Below, piece by piece: positions 34,274 through 43,069 of a DNA stretch of 64,000 bases. The DNA comes from an uncultured Lachnospiraceae bacterium (lineage in GTDB: Bacteria; Bacillota; Clostridia; Lachnospirales; Lachnospiraceae). Position numbers and translations under genes: made by a program. The notes below the pieces were generated by a model. It was not told the origin of the DNA and did not search any database. It saw only the letters and a program-made list of their open reading frames with translations. Within the stretch, counting starts at the first letter, position 1. Each line of letters starts with the position of its first letter. Location of the stretch: contig CAKRIL010000002.1 in the NCBI GenBank assembly GCA_934343915.1, forward strand, positions 1 to 64,000, read 5' to 3'.

Positions 34274-35680
34274 CTACTCGCTCATCATATCAAGCATAAG
34301 CTTCATGCATGACTTGCGTTCTGCTTCATCACTGCACTGACCGAGTGCAACATGAATATACTTCTTAATTTCTTCAAGGTTATTGAAGAATACAGGGAGG
34401 CTTCCGAGTATACCTGACATAACCGCACGGTTAAAAGGTCTCTCATGCTCCGCAAAGAAGTCCGTCAGCTCCTGTGTGAGTTCGTCACACTTGCTGTTAA
34501 TATATGCCTCATCAGCCATAATATTCGAAATCTTATCCTCGACAAGCTTCATGAAGCTGCTTCCCGAGCTGAGTCTTTCAAGCTTAAAGAGCTTCTCATA
34601 TGTCTCCTTAAGTTCAAGCTCATCAGCCTTCTCCATATATGAGCTCTTCACATCGTCAAGTGCGTAGCTGTCGGAGGATAACTGTGTGGAAAGTCTCTCC
34701 TGAACACCCTCTATCGCAACAAAGCTGTCGAATGAGTCCTCGGTAGGGAGAACTCTGTCATATATCGCATCAAGCGCCATACCGATAATCTTAAGACAAT
34801 GCTGCTTCGCATTGCTGTCAACAAGCGCCTCGCCGGAGGTCAGAAGAACCATATATGCGTCATTAACCGCGTCCATGAGAAGTACAAAAATATCGGTTAC
34901 TCCGACAACGTAATCCGTTGCATCGGCAAGAATTGCTGCTGCTTCATTGTAATCGTCCTCTGACATATCCACATATGAAAAGCTGTCCAATTCCTTAAGT
35001 CGTTCAGAGAGTACCGCAAATGCGGTGTCGAACTGCTCAGGTGTATGAAGCATGGCAACGGAGCGGATCATATATATGAAGTCCTCAACCGAAGAAGCCT
35101 CAGAGCCTTTGTACAGTGTGAATGCGTCATGGAGAAGCTCGAAGAACTTATTCTTTGACAGACGCATCGGAATCTGGCTCACAACCTGACCAATCTTCAT
35201 GTTCACGACTGAATTATCCTTGTCGGATATGATGTAGTTGATGATATCTCTCTCGAACTTGTCATCATAATAATCCGCATTAATGTCACATTCCTTGAAA
35301 TTGTACTCTATCCGGTTAAGTACATACTCATATATCTGGAATCTATCCGTAAATGCGGTGAGAACCTCCATCCTTGTGATAAGCTCCTCGCGAAGCTCAT
35401 CAATCTGAGTAAGTGCCTGTGCAGTACTCTCCTCAGTGACATTATCCCCGGAGATTCCGTTAGTGACAGCACCGGCAAGTCTTGAAGCGTAATCCGCTAC
35501 AAGCTCGGTGTACTTCGTGTCCTCGCCGTATACCTCAGCAAAGGTGTACAGATTAAGGGCCAGCTTTACATAGCCCATTCTTCCGTAAAGTGAGTTCATT
35601 CCCGCCGCATATCCCGATAAATTAGTCTCGACATTCTTTCCCTTGGAAAGTTCTGCCGCAATATTACTTAATTCAGCCAT
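34274..35680 (-). CDS. Large alpha-helical protein of unknown function
   Basis: This 468-residue protein is not recognised. It is acidic and predicted almost entirely helical, with no membrane segment or signal peptide, so it should be cytoplasmic. Recurrent Leu/Ala/Asp/Glu heptads (YVKLALNLYTFAEVYGED, FELLHDAFTLYKGSE, DDYNEAAAILADATDYVVGV) suggest a scaffold or repeat-helix structure. It starts with a GAGGATT box. It lies between lysA (19 bp away) and a small unknown gene. Confidence 0.6.
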   Translation of the reverse strand: MAELSNIAAELSKGKNVETNLSGYAAGMNSLYGRMGYVKLALNLYTFAEVYGEDTKYTELVADYASRLAGAVTNGISGDNVTEESTAQALTQIDELREELITRMEVLTAFTDRFQIYEYVLNRIEYNFKECDINADYYDDKFERDIINYIISDKDNSVVNMKIGQVVSQIPMRLSKNKFFELLHDAFTLYKGSEASSVEDFIYMIRSVAMLHTPEQFDTAFAVLSERLKELDSFSYVDMSEDDYNEAAAILADATDYVVGVTDIFVLLMDAVNDAYMVLLTSGEALVDSNAKQHCLKIIGMALDAIYDRVLPTEDSFDSFVAIEGVQERLSTQLSSDSYALDDVKSSYMEKADELELKETYEKLFKLERLSSGSSFMKLVEDKISNIMADEAYINSKCDELTQELTDFFAEHERPFNRAVMSGILGSLPVFFNNLEEIKKYIHVALGQCSDEAERKSCMKLMLDMMSE

Positions 35681-35698
35681 AAATAAATCCTCTTCCGA

Positions 35699-36973
35699 TT
35701 AATTTTCTTCTAATACCTTGTCAAATATGTGGAAACAATCAAATGTTGCAAAATAATCACGCGGAGTCTCAGCTCTTCTTATAAGCTTAACCGAGCCGTC
35801 TTCACACAGCAAAAGCTCTGCCGAGCGAAGCTTTCCGTTGTAATTGTAGCCCATTGAGAAGCCGTGTGCTCCGGTGTCGTGAATTACAAGGAAGTCACCC
35901 ATGTCAATCTTAGGAAGCATGCGGTCAATCGCAAACTTATCGTTATTCTCGCAAAGGGAACCCGTCACATCATACTTGTGGTCACATGGCTCGTTCTCCT
36001 TACCCATAACCGTAATATGGTGATATGCTCCGTACATTGCAGGACGCATGAGGTTGGCAGCACAGGCATCGCAGCCGATGTATTCCTTATATGTGTGCTT
36101 CTCATGTATTGCCTTGGTCACAAGATGTCCGTAAGGTGCCATCATGAAGCGTCCGAGCTCGGTGTATATTGCAACGTCGCCCATACCTGCAGGAACAAGC
36201 ACCTCCTCGTATACCTTTCTCACGCCCTCACCGATGGCATATATGTCATTAGGCTCCTGATCAGGTCTGTAAGGAACGCCTATACCACCTGAAAGGTTGA
36301 TGAACTTTATGTCGCAGCCTGTCTTTTCGGAGACTTCAACGGCAAGTTCAAAGAGAATCTTGGCAAGTGTAGGATAATATTCGTTAGTGACAGTGTTGCT
36401 TGCAAGGAAGGCGTGGATTCCGAAGTGCTTGGCACCCTTCTGCTTCAACAGCTTGAAGCCTTCAATAAGCTGTTCCTTGGTAAAGCCGTACTTGGCATCT
36501 CCAGGATTGTCCATTATCGAGTTGGCAATCTGGAAATATCCGCCCGGATTGAATCTGCATGAGATAGTCTCAGGTATGCCGCAGATATCATCCAGGAACT
36601 GTATATGTGTAAAATCATCAAGATTAATTGTGGCGTTAATCTTGTGTGCGTATTCAAATTCCTCTGCCGGAGTAGCGTTCGATGAGAACATGATATGCTG
36701 TCCGTCAAAGTCGAGTGCCTTTGCGAACATAAGCTCCGTAAGTGATGAGCAGTCCACGCCGCAGTCATATTCCTTAAGTATATTTACAAGGAAAGGATTC
36801 GGTGTAGCCTTCACAGCGAAATACTCTCTGAATCCCTTATTCCATGAAAAAGCTTCCTTAAGCTTCTTGACATTCTCTCTTATGCCCTTCTCATCATAGA
36901 TGTGATATGGCGTAGGATAAGTCTTATCTATTTCCTTTAATTGTTCAAGTGTTACGAATGGTTTCTTTTCCAT
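35699..36973 (-). CDS. lysA: Diaminopimelate decarboxylase-like PLP enzyme
   Basis: LysA decarboxylates meso-diaminopimelate to lysine. The 424-residue fold III PLP enzyme has the lysine that forms the Schiff base in YFAVKATPNPFL (Lys55), VDCSSLTELMFA, NLSGGIGVPYRP, YTELGRFM and the active-site CDACAANLMRP plus YNGKLRSAELL. The usual HCHIGS motif is replaced by HAFLASNT, so it belongs to a divergent branch, and the substrate could differ. The ATG at 36973 is chosen because GGAG lies 7 bases before it; the ATG 6 bp upstream would be too close. It follows fur with start and stop nearly touching. Confidence 0.85.
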   Translation of the reverse strand: MEKKPFVTLEQLKEIDKTYPTPYHIYDEKGIRENVKKLKEAFSWNKGFREYFAVKATPNPFLVNILKEYDCGVDCSSLTELMFAKALDFDGQHIMFSSNATPAEEFEYAHKINATINLDDFTHIQFLDDICGIPETISCRFNPGGYFQIANSIMDNPGDAKYGFTKEQLIEGFKLLKQKGAKHFGIHAFLASNTVTNEYYPTLAKILFELAVEVSEKTGCDIKFINLSGGIGVPYRPDQEPNDIYAIGEGVRKVYEEVLVPAGMGDVAIYTELGRFMMAPYGHLVTKAIHEKHTYKEYIGCDACAANLMRPAMYGAYHHITVMGKENEPCDHKYDVTGSLCENNDKFAIDRMLPKIDMGDFLVIHDTGAHGFSMGYNYNGKLRSAELLLCEDGSVKLIRRAETPRDYFATFDCFHIFDKVLEEN

Positions 36974-36975
36974 GG

Positions 36976-37434
36976 TCATTCTCCTCTTCCTGTCTTATTT
37001 TCGTCATTCTGTTCGTCCTTCTGACAGGCTTCACAGATTCCGTACAGTACGGTCTTGGAATTGTCAACGAGAAAATGATGGTGTTCGTATACATGCTCCT
37101 CAATCTGCTGAAGAAAATCACAGCTCACATGAAAGAGTCTTCCGCATTTTACACACTTTAAGTGAAAGTGATTGCGGCATGCCGATTCACTATTCCCCTG
37201 ATACTGATAGCATGCGCCGACACCCTCCTCAATATAATACTTGCGCAGGAAGCCCTCGTCGGCAAGCTTCTCCATATAGCGGTAGATGGTTGTACGCCCT
37301 ACCTTATTGCCCTCGCTCTTAAGATGGTCGGTCACTTCATCAATGGTGACATGTCCGTCCTGACATTTCTTAAGATAGTCCAATATAATCTCTCTCTGCT
37401 TGGTGCGGTATGCACCCTTCTCGTTGCTTTCCAT
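36976..37434 (-). CDS. Fur-family transcriptional regulator (Fur/Zur/PerR type)
   Basis: This 152-residue DNA-binding protein controls genes in response to metal or peroxide. It has the winged helix (QREIILDYLKKCQDGHVTIDEVTDHL with GRTTIYRYMEKLADEGFL) and the metal region NHFHLKCVKCGRLFHVSC, then HVYEHHHFLVDNSKTVLYGICEAC, with two CxxC zinc pairs. Zur is the most likely subtype, but Fur or PerR remain possible. The start at 37434 has GGAG 8 bases upstream. It is co-transcribed with lysA, and a shared regulatory region drives a divergent gene. Confidence 0.88.
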   Translation of the reverse strand: MESNEKGAYRTKQREIILDYLKKCQDGHVTIDEVTDHLKSEGNKVGRTTIYRYMEKLADEGFLRKYYIEEGVGACYQYQGNSESACRNHFHLKCVKCGRLFHVSCDFLQQIEEHVYEHHHFLVDNSKTVLYGICEACQKDEQNDENKTGRGE

Positions 37435-37465
37435 ATTCATTACTCCAAAACAATACTTAAGAAAC

Positions 37466-37494
37466 ATTATAAGCTTTCTTTCCTATGCTTGCAA
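37466..37494 (-). promoter_or_regulatory. Promoter of fur-lysA, sharing its -35 with a divergent promoter
   Basis: On the minus strand TTGCAA (37489-37494, itself a palindrome) and TATAAT (37466-37471) are 17 bp apart, 32 bp before the start codon. Confidence 0.8.
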
Positions 37495-37517
37495 GTAAAT
37501 TATTATTGTGATACAAT
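37489..37517 (+). promoter_or_regulatory. Promoter of the 37561 gene, with ATTGT/ACAAT repeat at -10
   Basis: On the plus strand the same TTGCAA (37489-37494) and TACAAT (37512-37517) are 17 bp apart. ATTGT-gat-ACAAT (37505-37517) is a 5-bp inverted repeat that covers the -10 box and may be an operator for the neighbouring Fur-type regulator (inference). Confidence 0.75.
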
Positions 37518-37560
37518 TTCTTTTACTTAAAATATCTATCAAAAGAAAAGGAGAAACACT

Positions 37561-37959
37561 ATGCCGGGTATTCTCGCACTGCTGCTTGTGATTGTTGTTG
37601 TATTCCTTATATTTTTCTCGGAGAATCTTCAGAAAAAGAAGATGGATGAACAGCTTCACACTATTATCGGAAATCAGAAGGTGTTATATGGAAGCATGGC
37701 TAACCTCACGGTAGGCACAGGCTTTGTCCGCGGTTATTTTGCACTGACGGAGAGATACCTCTACTTCATAGAGAGCAAAAAGGATGGAACAATCAAGCTT
37801 ACAATCCAGCTTAAGTATGAGGAGATTGTAAGCCATAAGCTTCACTTCGTACTCTTTGTCGAGGCTTCTGACCACCACATGTATGAAATCAAGGCAGCCA
37901 ACAACACAGCCGCCTACAACATCTTAGTAAACCAGATAAAAAAAGTGATGCCCGAATAG
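37561..37959 (+). CDS. Small membrane-anchored protein, PH/GRAM-like domain
   Basis: This 132-residue protein has one N-terminal helix (residues 4-20), basic residues just after, then a beta-rich domain: KVLYGSMANLTVGTGFVRGYFALTERYLYFIES (residues 40-72), IQLKYEEIVSHKLHFVLFVEASDHHMYEIKA. This strand pattern, ending in a helix, resembles bacterial PH/GRAM domains. The domain is likely cytoplasmic. A function cannot be assigned. It is divergent from fur and ends in a bidirectional terminator. Confidence 0.65.
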   Translation: MPGILALLLVIVVVFLIFFSENLQKKKMDEQLHTIIGNQKVLYGSMANLTVGTGFVRGYFALTERYLYFIESKKDGTIKLTIQLKYEEIVSHKLHFVLFVEASDHHMYEIKAANNTAAYNILVNQIKKVMPE

Positions 37960-37974
37960 GCACCACTTTTTTTT
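37940..37974. terminator. Bidirectional terminator between the 37561 gene and pncC
   Basis: AAAGTG-a-TGCC and GGCA-c-CACTTT arms enclose a short loop, with a T-run after the stem on the plus strand and a matching A-run before it (T-run on minus). The stop codon of the 37561 gene (37957-37959) is inside the hairpin. Confidence 0.88.
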
Positions 37975-37977
37975 ATT

Positions 37978-38445
37978 CTATTCCAGTACTTTTATCGCTA
38001 ATTGTATTGCCGCATCCGCAGCCTGTTCCCTTATCTGCTGTCTGTCACCATCAAAGACATATCTCTCCACTACGGTTTCACCATTGTAGCAGCATCCGAT
38101 GTAGCACAGCCCGACAGGAAAATCAGGCGTTCCGCCGTCAGGACCCGCAATGCCCGTAATGGACAGGGCTACGTCCGCTCCTGCTGCTTTAGCTGCACCC
38201 TCTGCCATCTCCTTTGCGACCTCTTCGCTGTATACGGTATATTTTTCGAGGGTTTCCCTTCTGACTCCGAGTATGCGCATCTTGGCTTCTTCGGAATATG
38301 TTATATAACCTGCTTCAAATACATCCGAAACGCCTGCCACATTGACAAGCTTTGCGGCTATTAAGCCGCCTGTGCATGATTCTGCTGTTGTTATTCTGAG
38401 CTCGCGCTCGAACAGGGTTCTTACCAGGTTCTCTTCATTCATCAT
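37978..38445 (-). CDS. pncC: CinA-type nicotinamide-nucleotide amidohydrolase
   Basis: PncC deamidates NMN to nicotinate mononucleotide in pyridine nucleotide salvage. The 155-residue protein is the CinA C-terminal domain alone: TTAESCTGGLIAAKLVNVAGVSDVF (residues 19-43), GYITYSEEAKMRILGV, SITGIAGPDGGTPDFPVG (about residues 95-112). The start codon overlaps the stop of pgsA (TAATG style), a clear sign of translational coupling. No N-terminal MoCF-like domain is present, unlike full CinA. Confidence 0.94.
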   Translation of the reverse strand: MMNEENLVRTLFERELRITTAESCTGGLIAAKLVNVAGVSDVFEAGYITYSEEAKMRILGVRRETLEKYTVYSEEVAKEMAEGAAKAAGADVALSITGIAGPDGGTPDFPVGLCYIGCCYNGETVVERYVFDGDRQQIREQAADAAIQLAIKVLE

Positions 38446-38981
38446 TAATTGTCCTTTAACACATCCTTATTCTGAACAAGGTACACAATAAGGGAATATA
38501 CTGTAAGTACAAGAGCAGCATAGATAAATACCTGCTCAACATATCGCATAAAATCAAACGGAAGACGTGCAATAAGCAGACAGCACATAATCATCTGAAC
38601 TGTCGTCTTAATCTTGCCTGACATTCCGGCTGCGATGACAACATTCTTCTCAGCCGCAATAAGTCTGAAGCCGCTTATGATAAATTCTCTTGCAATTATA
38701 ATTATAACAATCCAGGCAGGCATGATTCCCATACCCGTAAAGGCTATCATTGCGGAGCACACCAAAAGCTTGTCCGCAAGCGGGTCCATGAACTTGCCAA
38801 AATTGGTAACAAGATTATATTTTCTTGCAATTTTGCCGTCCAGCATATCGGTGAGGCTTGCAATAATGAATATTGCGAGCGCCACATATCTGCTTCCCTC
38901 AAAAAAATCCGTCATAAGGAATACTAAAAAGAAAGGTATCATGATAACTCTTGCTATTGTAAGTTTATTAGGTAAATTCAT
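38445..38981 (-). CDS. pgsA: CDP-diacylglycerol-glycerol-3-phosphate phosphatidyltransferase
   Basis: PgsA makes phosphatidylglycerol phosphate at the membrane, the first step of anionic phospholipid synthesis. The 178-residue protein has about five helices and the CDP-alcohol phosphotransferase motif DMLDGKIARKYNLVTNFGKFMDPLADKLL (about residues 42-70), with the DGx2ARx8Gx3Dx3D pattern complete. The start overlaps the rimO stop codon. A cardiolipin synthase gene, two genes upstream in the same transcript, may use its product. Confidence 0.95.
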   Translation of the reverse strand: MNLPNKLTIARVIMIPFFLVFLMTDFFEGSRYVALAIFIIASLTDMLDGKIARKYNLVTNFGKFMDPLADKLLVCSAMIAFTGMGIMPAWIVIIIIAREFIISGFRLIAAEKNVVIAAGMSGKIKTTVQMIMCCLLIARLPFDFMRYVEQVFIYAALVLTVYSLIVYLVQNKDVLKDN

Positions 38982-40234
38982 TATACAAGCTCTCCTATCA
39001 AGTCATATTCTAATGCTCCGGTAACCTTCACCCGGCAGAAATCTCCGGACATAAGCTCCTCGTCGGTGTTGACAAATATATAGCCGTCGACATTCGGTGC
39101 ATCCATGTAGGTTCTTCCGACATAGGCATTTTCGTCGGCAACCTTGCCTTCAATCATAACGGTAAGCACCTTGCCAATCTGCTCCTGAGAGAGGTCGGAG
39201 GAAATCTCCTGCTGAAGCTCCATAAGACGGTCGCGGCGCTCTTCCTTAATCTCATCAGAAATCTGTCCGTCCATCTCGGCGGCCTTCGTTCCGTTCTCAG
39301 GTGAGTATGTGAATACGCCAAGCCTTGTGAATTCAATCTCATCGATGAATTCCATAAGCTCTTCGTGGTCTTCGTCTGTCTCACCCGGGAAGCCGGCAAT
39401 GAGCGAGGTCCTGAGTGCGATATCAGGTATCTCCTGTCTGAGCTTTGCGATTCGCTCTGTGAGCTCTGCACGGTTGGTCTTGCGGTTCATTCTCTTTAAT
39501 ATATTGTCCGACGCATGCTGAATCGGAATATCAAGATAATGACATATCTTCGGCTCCTCCTTCATCACCTGAATGAGCTCATCATATATCTCCTCCGGAT
39601 AGCAGTACATAATTCTAATCCAGCGGAGCCCGTCGATTCGGCACAGCCTTCTGAGCAGTTCATGAAGCATCTTCTTTCCGTACAGGTCAACTCCGTAAAG
39701 TGTTGTCTCCTGTGCCACAAGTATGAGCTCCTTTACGCCTCCTGCCACAAGTGTCTCAGCCTCCTCAACAAGATCCTCCATAGGATAGCTTCTGTAATGG
39801 CCTCTCAGCATAGGTATTATGCAGTAGGTACAATACTTATCGCAGCCCTCTGCAATCTTAAGATGTGCGTAATGTCCGCCCGTCGTAACGATTCTCTTAG
39901 CCTTAATCATTTCAGGCTTGTAGTCGGACATCCCGAATACAAGGTCTACCTCAGGAAGCTCCTTTTTGATTTCTTCCTTGAAGCGCTGTGCAAGGCAGCC
40001 TGTTACAATAAGCTTTTTGCACTTTCCTGTCTCCTTGAGCTTACCCATCTCAATAATCGTATTGATGCTTTCCTCCTGTGCATCACCGATAAAGGCACAG
40101 GTATTTACAATTACTATATCGGCCTCGTATTCATCATCCGTAAGCTCATAATGGGCTTCGTGCAGCATGCCGAGCATCTTCTCTGAATCAACCAGATTCT
40201 TGTCACAGCCGAGTGACACATAAAAAACCTTCAT
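38981..40234 (-). CDS. rimO: Ribosomal protein S12 methylthiotransferase RimO
   Basis: RimO is a radical SAM enzyme that adds methylthio to an aspartate of S12. The 417-residue protein starts MKVFYVSLGCDKNLVDSEKML with the N-terminal cluster cysteine, followed by VNTCAFIGDAQEES, the radical SAM motif KIAEGCDKYCTYCIIPMLRG (Cys-x3-Cys-x2-Cys, near residues 143-150), and a C-terminal TRAM RNA-binding domain. The start at 40234 has AGGAAA 7 bases upstream; two upstream ATGs lack boxes. The neighbouring pgsA overlaps its stop. Confidence 0.95.
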   Translation of the reverse strand: MKVFYVSLGCDKNLVDSEKMLGMLHEAHYELTDDEYEADIVIVNTCAFIGDAQEESINTIIEMGKLKETGKCKKLIVTGCLAQRFKEEIKKELPEVDLVFGMSDYKPEMIKAKRIVTTGGHYAHLKIAEGCDKYCTYCIIPMLRGHYRSYPMEDLVEEAETLVAGGVKELILVAQETTLYGVDLYGKKMLHELLRRLCRIDGLRWIRIMYCYPEEIYDELIQVMKEEPKICHYLDIPIQHASDNILKRMNRKTNRAELTERIAKLRQEIPDIALRTSLIAGFPGETDEDHEELMEFIDEIEFTRLGVFTYSPENGTKAAEMDGQISDEIKEERRDRLMELQQEISSDLSQEQIGKVLTVMIEGKVADENAYVGRTYMDAPNVDGYIFVNTDEELMSGDFCRVKVTGALEYDLIGELV

Positions 40235-40280
40235 ATATTTCCTCATTTCTATACAACCACAAACTATGGTTATTGCATTT

Positions 40281-41813
40281 TTACATAAGCGGAGCAAAAA
40301 GACGAAGTATAGCCTTAAATGTTCCGAAAATTAATGATTTCCTTCTGGGCTGGTTCTTTTTAAGAACCTCCTCGCATATCTCAAAGGTCTCACAGAAGTC
40401 GGACTTGAGCGCGGCTATCGCATCCGAATTGTAGATGAATGTTCCACATTCAAAATGCAGATAAAGACTTCTGTAATCCATATTGATAGTGCCGACAACT
40501 CCGACCTCATCATCACAGACATACCCCTTGGCATGTATGAAGCCCGGAGTATAATGATATATTCTTACACCCGCATCAAGAAGCTGTGGATAATACGACT
40601 TGGTAAGCATATATATTATCTTTTTATCAGGTGTTCCCGGTGTTATGATTCTGACATCAACACCTGACTTTGATGCGAGACACAACGCCTCCATCATCTC
40701 GTTGTCAATAATAAGATATGGCGTGGATATATATACATACCTCTTGGCACGCCTTATGATATTGAGATATACATTCTCACCCACACATTCATGGTCAAGC
40801 GGTGAATCGGAAAAAGGAACAACGACAGCCTTGTCATCCTTCGCGTGAAATTCCGGTATATCAAAATATTTTTCATAATCGGAATCCGTGTCCTCAATGG
40901 AATTCCACATCTGAAGGAACATTATGACATGGTTGCGCACGGCATCACCCTCTAATCTTACAGCCGTATCCTTCCAGTGACCATATGGATTCACGATGTT
41001 AAAATACTCATCGCACATATTGAAGCCGCCGTTGAAGCTCACACGGCCGTCAATGACCATAATCTTTCTGTGGTCGCGGTTATTCATGAATATATAGAAT
41101 ATCGGTACAAGCGGATTGAATGCCCGAACCTTGATTCCCTTGGCAAGAAGCCTCTTTACAAACTTGTTGGTGAAGTAACCGAGGCTTCCGAAGTCATCAT
41201 ATATCATTCTGACTTCAACACCTTCCTTGACCTTTTTCTCAAGGATGGCTTCTATCTGTGCAAAAGCTTTTGCATCTTCAAATGCAAAATATTCCATGAA
41301 TATGTATTTTTCAGCGCTTGACAATTCCTCAAGCATCGAGGCAAAGGCCCCGTCGGTCTGTGGGAAATATGTGACATCCGTGTTCCTGTATGCCCCGTAC
41401 CCGCTGTACTTTGACAGGTAATAGCACTGTGATCGGACATCCTCATTGGACTTAAGCTCATCAAGAATCTCTTCATCCTGCGCCTTGTATTTATCAAAGC
41501 GGTCATTAATCTCGGAGAACTTGCGGTTCATCTTCTTTGGAACCTTTGACTGTCCGACGAATGCATATAAAAATACTCCGAATACAGGAAATGTAAGTAT
41601 AACCACTGCCCATACAATCTTGTAGGCAGGATTGTCGCGGTTGAGTACTATTCCGAGAACCATCAGTATTCCTATTACCTTGGCTACTATTGAGAGCTGT
41701 ACATAGTAATTGCTTAGGCGGTGCAGTATTGAGAACAGCCACAAGAACTGAAAGATAATACTTATTGCAACCACAACCGCTCTTCCGAATATAATGTTAA
41801 AAAATCTCTTCAT
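40281..41813 (-). CDS. cls: Cardiolipin synthase
   Basis: Cls joins two phosphatidylglycerols at the membrane. The 510-residue protein has three N-terminal helices (about residues 8-80) and two phospholipase D HKD motifs: FMNNRDHRKIMVIDGRVSFNGGFN and GFIHAKGYVCDDEVGVVGTINMD. The presence of pgsA two genes downstream in the same transcript fits. The ATG at 41813 has GAGG 8 bases upstream; a GTG 9 bp upstream is less likely. The C-terminus is basic and hydrophobic, as in other Cls proteins. Confidence 0.95.
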   Translation of the reverse strand: MKRFFNIIFGRAVVVAISIIFQFLWLFSILHRLSNYYVQLSIVAKVIGILMVLGIVLNRDNPAYKIVWAVVILTFPVFGVFLYAFVGQSKVPKKMNRKFSEINDRFDKYKAQDEEILDELKSNEDVRSQCYYLSKYSGYGAYRNTDVTYFPQTDGAFASMLEELSSAEKYIFMEYFAFEDAKAFAQIEAILEKKVKEGVEVRMIYDDFGSLGYFTNKFVKRLLAKGIKVRAFNPLVPIFYIFMNNRDHRKIMVIDGRVSFNGGFNMCDEYFNIVNPYGHWKDTAVRLEGDAVRNHVIMFLQMWNSIEDTDSDYEKYFDIPEFHAKDDKAVVVPFSDSPLDHECVGENVYLNIIRRAKRYVYISTPYLIIDNEMMEALCLASKSGVDVRIITPGTPDKKIIYMLTKSYYPQLLDAGVRIYHYTPGFIHAKGYVCDDEVGVVGTINMDYRSLYLHFECGTFIYNSDAIAALKSDFCETFEICEEVLKKNQPRRKSLIFGTFKAILRLFAPLM

Positions 41814-41843
41814 GCAACACACCTCTTACTAAATACACTATTG

Positions 41844-42989
41844 TTATAGGAACAGTCCGCTTCCGAGTATGATTCCCATGAATGCCTTATACGAGAATGC
41901 CTTGTTCTTATTAAAGCCCCTGTATAATTCTTCAAGATTCTCCTCGGAATGCTCTGTCTCCTTAGAATATATTCGCATAGCGGTTATCTGTCGTTCAAAT
42001 GTAAGGCTGCCCTCCGCACGGCAATACACACAGCCGAGCAGTTCCTGCATAATAAGTGCGGCACATGCAAGCTGAACCTTCTCGGCAAGCTTCTCATCAA
42101 ATACTGCCCTCAGAAAATATCTGTATACATAATACACAAGTAAGTGTTCATATTCATATTCGCGTTCATTGACAAGTGCGGCCACTTCATTGACATTCTG
42201 TATTCCGTCGTCTACAAGGCTGTTAAGCGCCGCAAGCATATCCGCCCATTCAGGCTTAATGTGTTCAAGACAATCATACAGCTTAAGCCACTCCTTAAGC
42301 ATTGGCTGAACCTTCTTGTAACCTGAATACTTTTTCTCAAGCCCGGCTGCTCTCTTTTTGAGGAACTCTTTATCCTTATAGCATTCCGTTACGTCGGCGC
42401 ATTTTCTCTTTTTAAGCTTCTTTTGAAGTGCAAAAGAAAAATCAAGCAGCAATGCAGCTCTGTGCTTAATTCCCATGCTTCTGTCCTGGCATAACGCATA
42501 TGCCGTATCCCTTGCCTGACATAGTTCAAAATACAGTGTCGGGTCAATGTCGTTATATCCGCTGATTTTCTCATCATTCTCAGATACCGTGAAGGTAATG
42601 GGCTGTGTGCGCTTCATAATGAGCTCCACAGCCACCGGACATGACAGGGATATGCCAATCTCTCTTGTGCTTCCGAATTCGGTTATATGTCTCGGGAAGT
42701 TGGTACAGGTCTCACACAGCTTATCCTCTCCAAGCTCGGTATATATGTCACACAGGTTCCGTTCATTGAGAAACGGACATCTTCCGTGCTCCTGAAGTAT
42801 GAATCTGTCCTCTATCGGGTAGTCGACAAGCATGCTTCTTAACCTGTCGCCGAAGCTTCCCTCGACACTTTTATAATATGCACTTGATTTCTTGTCTACA
42901 TCAACTTCCCATCCCGCACAGCATGTATCAATGCATTCTCCGCCTATACATGAAAAATCCTTATAATATTCCGGTACTCTGATTTTCAT
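41844..42989 (-). CDS. fliB: Flagellin lysine-N-methylase FliB-like protein
   Basis: This 381-residue protein matches the FliB family, which methylates flagellin lysines. It has a cysteine-rich CxxCxxCC-type region typical of YkgJ/FliB proteins: SCIGGECIDTCCAGWEVD (residues 13-30), RCPFLNERNLCDIYTELGEDKLCETCTNFPR (about residues 71-101) and SLSCPVAVELIM. The C-terminal part is helical. Zinc or an iron-sulfur cluster is the likely use of the cysteines. A FliD-like gene lies just upstream, which fits a flagellar role. It has a GAGAGG box. Confidence 0.85.
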   Translation of the reverse strand: MKIRVPEYYKDFSCIGGECIDTCCAGWEVDVDKKSSAYYKSVEGSFGDRLRSMLVDYPIEDRFILQEHGRCPFLNERNLCDIYTELGEDKLCETCTNFPRHITEFGSTREIGISLSCPVAVELIMKRTQPITFTVSENDEKISGYNDIDPTLYFELCQARDTAYALCQDRSMGIKHRAALLLDFSFALQKKLKKRKCADVTECYKDKEFLKKRAAGLEKKYSGYKKVQPMLKEWLKLYDCLEHIKPEWADMLAALNSLVDDGIQNVNEVAALVNEREYEYEHLLVYYVYRYFLRAVFDEKLAEKVQLACAALIMQELLGCVYCRAEGSLTFERQITAMRIYSKETEHSEENLEELYRGFNKNKAFSYKAFMGIILGSGLFL

Positions 42990-43011
42990 GAGTCAAAAAT
43001 CCTCTCTATGG

Positions 43012-43048
43012 CAAAAAAGAACACCAAAATGTATAGCATTCTGGTGCC
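43012..43048 (-). terminator. Terminator of the FliD-like gene
   Basis: CACCA-AATG and CATT-TGGTG arms (43022-43046, one mismatch) with a 5-base loop are followed on the minus strand by a TTTTTTG run. Confidence 0.8.
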
Positions 43049-43069
43049 CTTATTGATTCTTATAAATTA

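Noticed and set aside
39515..40186. A 223-codon plus-strand open frame antisense to rimO
   Set aside because: The rimO cluster motifs are on the minus strand; the antisense frame has no recognisable motif.
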